Below, piece after piece: positions 5,211 to 13,264 of a stretch of 64,000 nt of DNA. The stretch spans positions 1 to 64,000 of the forward strand of contig CAJJIY010000002.1 in the NCBI GenBank assembly GCA_905187695.1, written 5' to 3'. The notes beneath the pieces were generated by a model, which worked only from the letters and a program-made list of their open reading frames with translations, was not told the DNA's origin and did not search any database. This DNA is from an uncultured Eubacteriales bacterium (GTDB lineage Bacteria > Bacillota > Clostridia > Oscillospirales > CAG-272). How positions within the stretch are numbered: position 1 is the first letter of the stretch; each line of letters opens with the position of its first letter. The translations under genes were made by a program, and so were the position numbers.

Positions 5211-7811
5211 ATGGCCGGATTTGAAAAATTGTGCTTTCGCGGTGCTTTTCGCAATTATCAGGAGCGTGTGCTTCAAAATGCCGGCGCCTATCTCTCTGAC
5301 GGGAAACTGAACCTTGTCGCCGCGCCCGGAAGCGGGAAAACCGTTCTGGGACTGGAACTGATCCGCCGGCTTGGCATGCCCTGTATTATTTTCTCCCCGA
5401 CCACCGCCATCCGGGCGCAATGGGGACAAAGACTGGCAGAAGATTTTCTTTCCGTTCCCGATGAGGTCCATGCGCTGTATTCGGAAGATCTGCACACGCC
5501 CAAACTGATCAACTCGGTCACTTATCAGGCGCTCTTCAGTGCCGTAGAAAAAGTGCGTCTGAGCGGAGAGGACTGCTCGGATCTGGATCTTTTTGATATT
5601 CTCCGGGAGAGCAACATCCGAACAATTTGTCTGGACGAGGCGCATCACCTGAAAAACGAATGGCAAAGAGCCCTGGAAAAATTTGTGTCCGCGCTGGATC
5701 CCGGAATCAAAATCATTTCTCTGACCGCAACGCCGCCCTATGACGCCCAAACAACCGAGTGGCAACGCTATGTGGGGGTGTGCGGAGAAATTGACGAAGA
5801 AATCTCGGTGCCGGAGTTGGTACGCCAGCAAACGCTCTGCCCCCATCAGGATTATATTTACTTCAATTACCCCACCGAAGAAGAGCTTTCAAGCATAAAA
5901 ATTTATCGGCAACACGCCGAAGAAGCCCTTTTGGAGTTGCGTTCACTTCCCCTTTTCGGCCGGCTTTACCGGACGCTCCACGCCCGGCGCACGCCGCAAG
6001 CCTTTGAAGTTGCTCCCGATGAAGCGCAGTCGTTATTTTTGTTGCTTCGGGAATATGATTATCCGGTCTCTTCCGGGGCCGTGCGCCGCCTGACGGGAAA
6101 AAAGATTCTCCCCTTCTTTCGTCTTTCAAATGCCGAAAAGGCCATCCGTTTCTTACTTCATAGCGATTTCCCGGACGAAAGTGAAAAGACGCAGATTAAA
6201 GAAATACTCAAAAAGCACGGAGTCTTTGAAAAAGGCGAAGCGGCTCTTGCCGCAAACGAAAAACTGAACCGCCGGTTGGTCGCCTCTGCCGGAAAATTGG
6301 ACAGCATTGCGCAAATTGCAAGAACCGAATACGACGCAATGAAAGAAAAACTCCGTTTGCTGATTCTGACCGACTATATCGGGAAAGAAAATCTTTCGCA
6401 AACCGGAAAAGATGAAAAGCCCTTTGCCGTTCATGCCGTCAGTATTTTCAGGACGCTTCTTTCCCGTTGCCCACAGATCCGGATGGGTCTGCTTTCCGGT
6501 TCGCTGATGATTTTGCCAAGATCTCTTGAAACAACCGGCGTTTCCTGCCGCAAGACAGACATTCCGGGGACGGACTATTGCACGGTCACTTTTTCCGGAC
6601 CGATAAAAAATGCGCTGGACTTTTTCAAAACACATTTTGCCTCCGGAGAGATTCAGTTGCTCGTGGGAACCAAATCTCTGCTTGGAGAAGGGTGGGACGC
6701 GCCTTTTGTCAATACGCTAATCTTAGCCAGTTTTGTGGGCAGTTTTGTGCTCTCCAACCAGATGCGCGGCCGCGCGATCCGGGTCTGCCGGGACGACCCC
6801 CAAAAAAGTGCAAACATCTGGCATCTGGTATCGGTTCTGCCCACACATTTTCAAAACGGAAAAATTCCCCTGCGCACGCTCCTGACAGAAAATCAGGAAG
6901 AGCCGAACGGTATGGATTTTGAGCTGATGAAACGGCGATTTGATACTTTTATGGGCCCCAATGACGAAACCGGCCGGATCGAAAGTGGCATAGAACGGAT
7001 AACCGCCATAAAACCGCCCTATTCTCCGAGCGGTTTTGAACGCATCAATCGTGAAATGTGCAACCAGGCGTCTCATCGCGAACGGCTTGCGACACTTTGG
7101 GAAGTTTCCCAAAAGACCGCCCCGGAAGTAAAAACGGAAACGCGCGTTCCAAAAGAAAAGCGGATCCCGGCCTTTACCTTTTGGGATCTCCTGCCGGACT
7201 ATCTTGCATCGCTTTTCTTCGCGTCGGCCTCGACAGCTTTTTTGAAGGAATTTTTATTTTCCACGCTTCCCGTTTTTCTTCTGCTCTTTGCCGTGTCGTT
7301 TTTGCTTTTCCTGCCTTTGCTTTTCAAAATCCTGCGGCGAACGCTCTTACATCTGAGCCCTGCCCGTTCGATCAGGACGATGGTGCAGGCTGTATTGAAA
7401 ACCCTGCAGTGTTACGGCCATATTTCTCCCAATGCCCGCGTGTGCACAAAATCCGACAAAGAAAAAAATTATGTCTCTCTTTCGCTTGCAAACGCCACTT
7501 TGCGGGAGCAAAATCTTTTTAACGAAGCTGTCACACAGCTTCTCTCCCCGATCGGAAACCCGCGCTATATTCTGATTGCCAAAACAAGATTCGGACGGGA
7601 CAATGAACGGTTTTCTTTTGCCTGCCCGGATATTCTCGGAAAAAGGAAGGAAGCCGTTCTGACACTGGAAAAAGAGCTCCGGAAGACCACCCGGCCTTTT
7701 TCGGCCGTCTTTACCCGGAGCGAAGAAGGGCGAAAAAAGCTGATCCGATGCCGGCGGCGCTCCTACCTTACCGCCAATGACGCCATACTTTCCAAAATGA
7801 TGACGAATTGA
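5211..7811 (+). CDS. Large DEAD/DEAH-box SF2 helicase with membrane-like C-terminus
   Basis: An 866-residue superfamily 2 ATPase. Walker A APGSGKT is at residues 38-44, DEAH at 142-145 followed by H, and SLTATPP is motif III. QMRGRAIR near 517 is motif VI in the second RecA domain. After about residue 655 there are two strongly hydrophobic stretches (roughly 660-705), then about 160 residues of unknown fold, so the enzyme may sit at the membrane. The start has AAAGGAG 7 nt upstream. It stands alone, behind a promoter and a structured leader. The function is unknown; DNA or RNA remodelling or phage defence are possibilities, none shown. Confidence 0.8.
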   Translation: MAGFEKLCFRGAFRNYQERVLQNAGAYLSDGKLNLVAAPGSGKTVLGLELIRRLGMPCIIFSPTTAIRAQWGQRLAEDFLSVPDEVHALYSEDLHTPKLINSVTYQALFSAVEKVRLSGEDCSDLDLFDILRESNIRTICLDEAHHLKNEWQRALEKFVSALDPGIKIISLTATPPYDAQTTEWQRYVGVCGEIDEEISVPELVRQQTLCPHQDYIYFNYPTEEELSSIKIYRQHAEEALLELRSLPLFGRLYRTLHARRTPQAFEVAPDEAQSLFLLLREYDYPVSSGAVRRLTGKKILPFFRLSNAEKAIRFLLHSDFPDESEKTQIKEILKKHGVFEKGEAALAANEKLNRRLVASAGKLDSIAQIARTEYDAMKEKLRLLILTDYIGKENLSQTGKDEKPFAVHAVSIFRTLLSRCPQIRMGLLSGSLMILPRSLETTGVSCRKTDIPGTDYCTVTFSGPIKNALDFFKTHFASGEIQLLVGTKSLLGEGWDAPFVNTLILASFVGSFVLSNQMRGRAIRVCRDDPQKSANIWHLVSVLPTHFQNGKIPLRTLLTENQEEPNGMDFELMKRRFDTFMGPNDETGRIESGIERITAIKPPYSPSGFERINREMCNQASHRERLATLWEVSQKTAPEVKTETRVPKEKRIPAFTFWDLLPDYLASLFFASASTAFLKEFLFSTLPVFLLLFAVSFLLFLPLLFKILRRTLLHLSPARSIRTMVQAVLKTLQCYGHISPNARVCTKSDKEKNYVSLSLANATLREQNLFNEAVTQLLSPIGNPRYILIAKTRFGRDNERFSFACPDILGKRKEAVLTLEKELRKTTRPFSAVFTRSEEGRKKLIRCRRRSYLTANDAILSKMMTN

Positions 7812-7854
7812 ACACAGGCAATTGCTCCTCAGGGTCATTGACAAAAGCGACACC

Positions 7855-7888
7855 GAAAAAAGCAGGTCGTGCGGCAAGCCACGCGACC
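7855..7888 (-). terminator. Terminator of the RNHCP gene
   Basis: On the minus strand an 11-bp stem with one mismatch and one wobble (starting GGTCGCGTGGC, 7888-7865) is followed by TGCTTTTTTC. It lies in the convergent gap after the helicase gene. Confidence 0.6.
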
Positions 7889-7904
7889 CTTGGGTGTGAA
7901 AAAA

Positions 7905-8330
7905 CTACCTGATGCTTCCCTCGCCGCCCATGAGAGCGGTCATCTCCTCGATGCGCTCCAGCGGAAAAGGCGGCTGCGTCAACGGTTTCAGCGCAATGCT
8001 CATCAGTTTCATCGGATTGTCGTCTGCGGCCACCCGATTGGAACAAAGCGCGCCGCAACGCCGACAGCGATGAATCAGTGCCCATTCGCCGCCCCGACGC
8101 ACCCAGACCGCCACCGGCTCCATAATACCGCCGCAATCGCTTGCGCGGTCGCCGGGCGTCACATCGACATGAAGACTGGAAAGGCAGTTCGGGCAATGGT
8201 TGCGGTGGTCGCTCCCGGCATTTTCCGGTGTGCAGAGCCGTCCGCAGACGCGGCAGGTGAAACTGTCGTGACAAGGGTGAGATTTATAGTAGTCTTTTTC
8301 AAATGTTTTCCGTTTGTTTTCTCGGTTCAT
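7905..8330 (-). CDS. RNHCP domain-containing protein
   Basis: A 141-residue soluble protein containing the name-giving motif RNHCPNC about residues 41-47, plus two further CxxC pairs (CRVCG and CRRCGALC), so three putative zinc knuckles. This is the RNHCP family (Pfam PF12647 from memory), whose biochemical role is unknown to me. I chose the ATG at 8330 because GGGAGG lies just upstream; an upstream extension to 8411 lacks such a site. It is convergent with the helicase gene and has its own terminator. Confidence 0.85.
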   Translation of the reverse strand: MNRENKRKTFEKDYYKSHPCHDSFTCRVCGRLCTPENAGSDHRNHCPNCLSSLHVDVTPGDRASDCGGIMEPVAVWVRRGGEWALIHRCRRCGALCSNRVAADDNPMKLMSIALKPLTQPPFPLERIEEMTALMGGEGSIR

Positions 8331-8683
8331 GTGTTTCCTCCCAAAATGTTCTGCATTTCCGGAAGGAATGGCGTGTGTGAATTTACCAGACCTCCCGGTC
8401 AGTGCACACACTCCGAATGATTCATTGCTGTTTTCAAAAAAACTCCTTTGAAATTGATTTTGGTTTTATCCGTCAGCCGCCCTCCCATTCCGCGCGGAAG
8501 TACGGTCTGATTTTCCTCTGAAACGGACGGAGGTTTTCAGGCCGTTCGTCCGGAACCGACTTTATCATAGGACAAAAAGCGATTTTATTCAAGCTTTTCC
8601 CGCAAAAACATGGATTTCCGGTTGACATCGGATTTTTTTGCGTTATAATAAAATTGCCGAATATATATAAAGGAGGGTTTATT
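8331..8683. other. Intergenic region between divergent RNHCP and DUF1508 genes
   Basis: About 350 bp without a gene. It contains the RNHCP ribosome binding site at its left edge, a modest inverted repeat near 8524-8552 (CGGACG/CGTCCG arms) and the DUF1508 gene promoter at its right edge. I see no structured RNA or repeat in the rest. Confidence 0.5.
8622..8649 (+). promoter_or_regulatory. Consensus sigma-A promoter of the DUF1508 gene
   Basis: TTGACA (8622-8627), a 16-bp spacer and TATAAT (8644-8649), with an AAGGAGGG ribosome binding site 20 bp further on. Confidence 0.8.
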
Positions 8684-9091
8684 ATGGGGAAATTTGTCAT
8701 CTACAAAACGGCGACGGGGTATAATTTTTCACTTTACGCCGCCAATCAGGTCAAACTTTGCAACGCATCCGGCGTTTACAAAAGCAAAAATTCGGCCAAA
8801 GCGGTGCTGGACAGTATTTCGCGGGTGGCCGGCCGTTGTCTGGAGCAAAAGCGCATTGCCGATACCACGCTGCAGACGCCGAGCGAATCTCCCTGCCCCA
8901 AATTTGAACTGTATCTGGACAAAACGGGGCTTTACCGCTTCCGCCTGATCGCCGAAAACGGCGAAATGATTGCCATATGCGAAGAAGGCTATAAATCCAA
9001 ACAAGGCGCGCAGAACGCCCTGCGCAGCATGGCCGAAAACGCGGCAAACTGCGAAATCGTAGACGAAACAACAGACAAAGGCGAAAAGTAA
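8684..9091 (+). CDS. DUF1508 (YegP-like) protein with two repeats
   Basis: A 135-residue protein made of two copies of the DUF1508/YegP unit, roughly residues 2-50 and 68-120. Each begins with F-x-(I/L)-Y and a short strand pattern (FVIYKTATGYNFSLYAANQ; FELYLDKTGLYRFRLIAEN) and ends with a 'YKSK..A..A(L/V)' helix. The biochemical role is unknown to me. The ATG at 8684 follows AGGAGGG; the longer frame from 8654 starts inside the promoter region. It has a consensus promoter and its own terminator, so it is a monocistronic and probably well-expressed gene. Confidence 0.85.
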   Translation: MGKFVIYKTATGYNFSLYAANQVKLCNASGVYKSKNSAKAVLDSISRVAGRCLEQKRIADTTLQTPSESPCPKFELYLDKTGLYRFRLIAENGEMIAICEEGYKSKQGAQNALRSMAENAANCEIVDETTDKGEK

Positions 9092-9115
9092 ACCCGTTTC
9101 GGGGGTAATTTGAGA

Positions 9116-9142
9116 GGCACCGGCAACCCGGTGCCTTTTTTT
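9116..9142 (+). terminator. Terminator of the DUF1508 gene
   Basis: GGCACCGG (9116-9123) pairs with CCGGTGCC (9128-9135) around a 4-nt loop, followed by seven T residues. Confidence 0.85.
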
Positions 9143-9258
9143 AGTATTTGCTTTCAAACAAAAAGCCGCCCAAAAATCCGGAAAAACGGGAATTCTCTCC
9201 TTTCGCGTTTTTTTGTGGGAATCTCTATAAAAGTATAGCATTTTTATTAAAAGTATGT

Positions 9259-9264
9259 TATAAT
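9259..9264 (+). promoter_or_regulatory. -10 box for the phosphodiesterase/hydrogenase cluster
   Basis: A perfect TATAAT lies 28 bp before the ATG at 9293. No good -35 box is visible at 16-18 bp spacing, so it may need an activator. Confidence 0.45.
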
Positions 9265-9292
9265 GAGATGAAAACAACCCGGAGGTGTGAAA

Positions 9293-9847
9293 ATGAAATA
9301 TCTGATTGCTTCCGATCTGCACGGCAGTGCGCTTTACACGGAAGAAATGCTTTCGCTTTTTGACCGTTCCGGGGCGGACCGGCTGATTCTGCTGGGTGAT
9401 CTGCTCTATCACGGCCCGCGCAACGACCTGCCCGATGGTTATGACCCCAAGCGCGTGGCCGCCCTGCTTGCCGGGCGGAGCGAAAAAATTCTTTGCGTAC
9501 GCGGCAACTGCGAAGCCGAGGTGGATCAGATGATGCTCCCCTTCCCGGTCATGGCCGAATATGCCTGGTTTACCGAGGGCGGCCGTCTCTTTTTCCTGAC
9601 GCACGGCCACCGTTTCGGCCCGACCAACCGTCCCCCCCTCTCCCCCGGCGATGTGCTGGTCTGCGGACACACCCACATTCCGGCTTTTGAGGAAAACAAA
9701 GACGGATATTACCTCAATCCCGGCTCCGTCTCCATTCCGAAAGACGGCAGCGTGCGCGGCGCCGTGCTTCTTTCCGGCGACCGGATCGCTTTTACCGATC
9801 TTTCCGGCCGAATCTGGCGCGAATGTACCCTTCCCCCAACGAAATAA
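9293..9847 (+). CDS. yfcE: YfcE/MJ0936-family metallophosphoesterase
   Basis: A 184-residue cytoplasmic calcineurin-like phosphoesterase. The metal-binding motifs appear in order: SDLHGS at ~7-12 (D-x-H), LLGDLLYHG at ~34-42 (GD), RGNCE at ~69 (GNCE in place of GNHD, typical of YfcE), and THGH at ~104 with CGHTHIP near 125. Family members hydrolyse phosphodiesters in vitro; the cellular substrate is uncertain. I chose the ATG at 9293 because GGAGG (9281-9285) overlaps the alternative GTG at 9287. It lies only 49 nt before the ferredoxin genes and may be co-transcribed with the hydrogenase cluster. Confidence 0.88.
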   Translation: MKYLIASDLHGSALYTEEMLSLFDRSGADRLILLGDLLYHGPRNDLPDGYDPKRVAALLAGRSEKILCVRGNCEAEVDQMMLPFPVMAEYAWFTEGGRLFFLTHGHRFGPTNRPPLSPGDVLVCGHTHIPAFEENKDGYYLNPGSVSIPKDGSVRGAVLLSGDRIAFTDLSGRIWRECTLPPTK

Positions 9848-9896
9848 CCCATATGGCATACCTTTTCCCCAAAAACTAAGACGAAGGAGTAAAACA

Positions 9897-10136
9897 ATGA
9901 AAGTCACAGTTTGCATCGGTTCCTCCTGTCATCTCAAAGGTTCCAGACAGGTGGTAAGCGGTCTCAAATCCCTCATTGAGCAAAGCGGCGTTTCCGACCG
10001 GGTTTTCCTTTGCGGCGCGTTTTGTCTCGGCAAATGCCAGGAAGGCGTATGCGTGGCGCTGGATGACCGCATCTGCTCCGTATCCCCGGACAGCGTGGAA
10101 GCGTTTTTCAGGGATGAAATCCTCAAAAATCTGTAA
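9897..10136 (+). CDS. Thioredoxin-like [2Fe-2S] ferredoxin, copy 1
   Basis: A 79-residue protein of the NuoE-like/thioredoxin-fold [2Fe-2S] family. The putative ligands are Cys6, Cys11, Cys43 and Cys47, in the usual C-x4-C ... C-x3-C arrangement. It likely transfers electrons in the cytoplasm, and its position in front of two hydrogenase genes suggests it serves them. The ATG follows AAGGAG by a suitable gap. A close paralogue follows 9 nt downstream. Confidence 0.85.
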   Translation: MKVTVCIGSSCHLKGSRQVVSGLKSLIEQSGVSDRVFLCGAFCLGKCQEGVCVALDDRICSVSPDSVEAFFRDEILKNL

Positions 10137-10145
10137 GGAGGCCGT

Positions 10146-10409
10146 ATGCTTTTCGTTGAAATCTGCGTGGGCAGTTCCTGCCACTTAAAGGGTGCTCCGG
10201 AGATCGTTTCGCTTTTTGAAAGCGAAATTGCCAAACGGCATCTGGAAACGGAGCTCATCCTGTCCGGCAGTTTCTGTACCGGACGCTGTAACCGGGAAGG
10301 CGTGACCGTGACGGTCGGTGATGAAATTTTCACCGGCGTGACGCCGACCACCTTCCCCGCCTTTTTTGCGGAAAAAGTATTGCCCGCCATGGAAAAAGCA
10401 AAGGAGTAA
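10146..10409 (+). CDS. Thioredoxin-like [2Fe-2S] ferredoxin, copy 2
   Basis: An 87-residue paralogue of the preceding protein; both begin with a strand leading to C(I/V)GSSCHLKG. The predicted cluster ligands are Cys7, Cys12, Cys44 and Cys48. TAAGGAGG overlaps the stop of copy 1, and its own 3' end carries the AAGGAG for the next gene, so the three genes are translationally packed. The pair probably delivers electrons to, or senses redox state for, the downstream PAS-linked hydrogenase. Confidence 0.85.
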   Translation: MLFVEICVGSSCHLKGAPEIVSLFESEIAKRHLETELILSGSFCTGRCNREGVTVTVGDEIFTGVTPTTFPAFFAEKVLPAMEKAKE

Positions 10410-10412
10410 GTT

Positions 10413-12089
10413 GTGTCAAACTGTCTGACGCTGAAAAAATCAAACTGCAAAAACTGCTATAAATGCATCCGGCACTGCCCGGTGAAATCCATCCGTTTTT
10501 CCGGCAACCAGGCGCACATTATCGGCAACGAATGCGTGCTGTGCGGCCAGTGTTTCGTCATCTGCCCGCAGAATGCCAAGGAAATTGTAGAAGAGCGGGA
10601 AAAGGTCAAGGTCATGATTGATTCCGGCGCGCCGGTTTTTGCAAGCCTTGCGCCTTCCTTCATTGCCAACTATGAAGGCGTGGGGATCCGCGGCATGACG
10701 GCGGCACTCCGGGCGCTGGGATTTGCCGGCGCGGAAGAAACCGCTGTGGGCGCAACACTAGTTAAAAAAGAATACGAACGCCTGCTCGCAGATGGAACAC
10801 CCGACCTTCTGATCTCTTCCTGCTGTCATTCCGTCAACCTGCTCATTCAGAAATATTTTCCAGCGGCCCTGCGTTATCTTTCGCCGGTGCTTTCTCCCAT
10901 GCAGGCGCACGCCGCCGATCTTAAGCGCCGGCATCCCGATGCAAAGGTTGTTTTTATCGGCCCGTGCGTAGCCAAGAAGGACGAGGCCGAGCATTATGCG
11001 GGCTATGCCGACGCTGTGCTGACCTTTGAAGAACTGAGTGCGTGGCTCAAGGAAGCCGGCGTGACGCTCACGCCCGACCTTGACGATGCAGAAAAAAGCC
11101 GCGCGCGGCTCTTCCCTACTACAGGCGGTATCTTGCGCACCATGACCGAAAAGAATCCCGATTATACTTATCTTGCCATTGACGGCGCAGAAAACTGCAT
11201 GAGCGCTCTACGCGACATTTCCAGCGGCAAGCTTCACCGGTGCTTTATCGAAATGTCGATGTGTACGGGCAGCTGCATCGGTGGACCCGTCATGGAAAAA
11301 AGTCGCCGTCTGCCCGTCACCGATTTTGCGGCCGTGAGCCGCTACGCCGGCGAAGAAGACTTTGACGTGGACCTGCCGGAAACCGGTGCGCTGGCAAAGG
11401 AATTTGAGCCTATTGAACTGCGGAACGGCATGCCCGGCGAAGCCGAAATTACCGAGGTACTCCGTAAAATGGGCAAAAACAAGCCGGAGGATGAACTCAA
11501 CTGCGGCTCCTGCGGCTATAACACCTGCCGGGAAAAAGCGATTGCCATTTGCCATGGAAAGGCCGAAATCTCCATGTGCCTGCCTTTCCTCAAGGAAAAA
11601 GCCGAAAGTTTTTCGGACTGTATCGTCGGCAACACCCCCAACGGCATCGTCGTGGTCAACGAAGCCATGGAGGTTCAGCAGATCAACAACGCGGCTTTGC
11701 GGATGATGAACATCCGTTCTGCTTCGGATCTGCTGGGAGATCAACTCAATCGTGTGCTGGATCCCGCGCCCTTCCTTGAAGTACTCAGGAGCGGTCGAAG
11801 CATCCACAACCGCCGTACTTATCTGGCCGAATACAAACGCTATGTGGAGGAAACCGTGGTCTTTGACCAGACCTGCCGTTTGTTGGTGGCCATTATGCGG
11901 GACGTAACCGACGAGGAAAGCGAACGCGAAAAGAAAGAAAGCCTCAACCGCCAAACCATAGAGGTGGCCGACCGCGTGGTAGACAAGCAAATGCGGATTG
12001 TCCAGGAAATTGCCTCCCTGCTGGGTGAGACTGCGGCCGAAACAAAAATCGCACTGACCAAACTCAAGGAGAGTATTTCGGATGAATGA
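10413..12089 (+). CDS. PAS-linked, putatively sensory [FeFe] hydrogenase (HfsB/group-C type)
   Basis: A 558-residue modular protein. Two 4Fe-4S motifs lie at 12-23 and 41-52. An [FeFe] hydrogenase H-cluster domain follows with L1 SSCCHS (Cys137/138), L2 IGPC (Cys185) and L3 MCTGSC (Cys284, Cys288). Next come an extra Cys-rich FeS domain (CGSCGYNTC, ~364) and a PAS domain at about 400-500. The last ~55 residues are helical. It starts at GTG with AAGGAG just upstream. This architecture matches the hydrogenases thought to sense H2 rather than turn it over fast. It overlaps the phosphatase gene by 8 nt, which suggests a hydrogenase-to-phosphatase signalling pair. The variant L3 loop is noteworthy. 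Confidence 0.88.
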   Translation: MSNCLTLKKSNCKNCYKCIRHCPVKSIRFSGNQAHIIGNECVLCGQCFVICPQNAKEIVEEREKVKVMIDSGAPVFASLAPSFIANYEGVGIRGMTAALRALGFAGAEETAVGATLVKKEYERLLADGTPDLLISSCCHSVNLLIQKYFPAALRYLSPVLSPMQAHAADLKRRHPDAKVVFIGPCVAKKDEAEHYAGYADAVLTFEELSAWLKEAGVTLTPDLDDAEKSRARLFPTTGGILRTMTEKNPDYTYLAIDGAENCMSALRDISSGKLHRCFIEMSMCTGSCIGGPVMEKSRRLPVTDFAAVSRYAGEEDFDVDLPETGALAKEFEPIELRNGMPGEAEITEVLRKMGKNKPEDELNCGSCGYNTCREKAIAICHGKAEISMCLPFLKEKAESFSDCIVGNTPNGIVVVNEAMEVQQINNAALRMMNIRSASDLLGDQLNRVLDPAPFLEVLRSGRSIHNRRTYLAEYKRYVEETVVFDQTCRLLVAIMRDVTDEESEREKKESLNRQTIEVADRVVDKQMRIVQEIASLLGETAAETKIALTKLKESISDE

Positions 12090-13254
12090 CCTTTGCCCCG
12101 ATATCGGATACAGAAGCATCAACCATGCGGGCGAACAACTCTGCGGAGACCATGTAGATATAGTGGAAGAGGGAGAAAACTCGCTGGTTGTGGTGCTGGC
12201 AGACGGACTGGGAAGCGGTGTAAAAGCCAGCATTCTCTCGACGCTCACCGCCAAAATCATTTCCACCATGATGGCTGACGGACTGACCCTGGCCGACTGT
12301 GTGGAAACCATTGCCAAAACCTTGCCCATCTGCTCGGTTCGCGGAGTGGCCTATTCCACTTTTACCATTCTGCATTTGGTGAACAACCGGGAAATGCAGC
12401 TGATTCAGTATGACAATCCCCCAACCATTCTTTTCAGAGGCGGAAAAAACTATGACTACCCGAAAACCGAGATACGGATTGACGGAAAAATTATCTATCA
12501 ATCGGTGATCCCGCTTCAGGAAGGTGACATTTTCGTGGCCATGAGCGACGGTTGTCCCCACGCGGGAATCGGCACAGCCTATAACTTCGGCTGGAAGCAG
12601 GAAGAGATCGTTTCTTTTTTGGAGCCACTCTCCTGCGTTGGCTATACGGCCAAAACCCTCTCGACCATTCTCATTGACGAGGTGAACCGTCTGTACGGCG
12701 GTGCGCCGGGCGATGATGCCACCGCCTGCGTGTTGCGTGTGCGCAAACGCGAGCCGATGAATCTGCTTTTCGGGCCGCCCGCCAACCGGGACGACGCCGG
12801 GCGGATGATGTCGCTCTTTTTTTCGCGGGAAGGCAAACATATCGTATGCGGCGGTACGACCGCCGGTATCGCGGCGGCCTACCTCGGAAAAACCGTAAAG
12901 GCCAGCCTCTCTTACGGCGGAAGCGATCTGCCCCCCACCGCCGAGATCGAAGGGGTCGATCTGGTGACCGAGGGCGTAATCACCATGAACCGCGTGGTGG
13001 AATACGCGCGCGACGCCATCGGAGACAACAAGCTATATGAAAAATGGGGGGTTGCGCATGACGGTGCCTCCAAGATCTGCCGATTGCTCTTTGAAGAGGC
13101 CACCGACATCAATTTTTACGTAGGAAGAGCCGTTAACCCGGCGCATCAAAACCCAGATCTGCCGATTAACTTCAACATTAAAATGAATCTCGTCAAAGAA
13201 CTTTCCGAGTGCCTGCGGAAGATGGGAAAAAAAGTAAAGATCAGTTATTTCTGA
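12082..13254 (+). CDS. SpoIIE/PP2C-family serine phosphatase
   Basis: A 390-residue cytoplasmic protein. The first ~220 residues are a SpoIIE-type PP2C domain with metal-binding motifs CGDHVD (~21-26), ADGLGSG (~41-47), SDG (~155) and GDDAT (~214). The remaining ~160 residues form a second domain I do not recognise, containing CGGTTAGIAAAYLGK. The start overlaps the end of the hydrogenase gene, so translation is coupled. Some group-C [FeFe] hydrogenases are known to neighbour phosphatases. The likely job is dephosphorylating a protein partner in response to H2 or redox state; no kinase or anti-sigma target is visible nearby. Confidence 0.85.
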   Translation: MNDLCPDIGYRSINHAGEQLCGDHVDIVEEGENSLVVVLADGLGSGVKASILSTLTAKIISTMMADGLTLADCVETIAKTLPICSVRGVAYSTFTILHLVNNREMQLIQYDNPPTILFRGGKNYDYPKTEIRIDGKIIYQSVIPLQEGDIFVAMSDGCPHAGIGTAYNFGWKQEEIVSFLEPLSCVGYTAKTLSTILIDEVNRLYGGAPGDDATACVLRVRKREPMNLLFGPPANRDDAGRMMSLFFSREGKHIVCGGTTAGIAAAYLGKTVKASLSYGGSDLPPTAEIEGVDLVTEGVITMNRVVEYARDAIGDNKLYEKWGVAHDGASKICRLLFEEATDINFYVGRAVNPAHQNPDLPINFNIKMNLVKELSECLRKMGKKVKISYF

Positions 13255-13264
13255 AGGAGAACCC

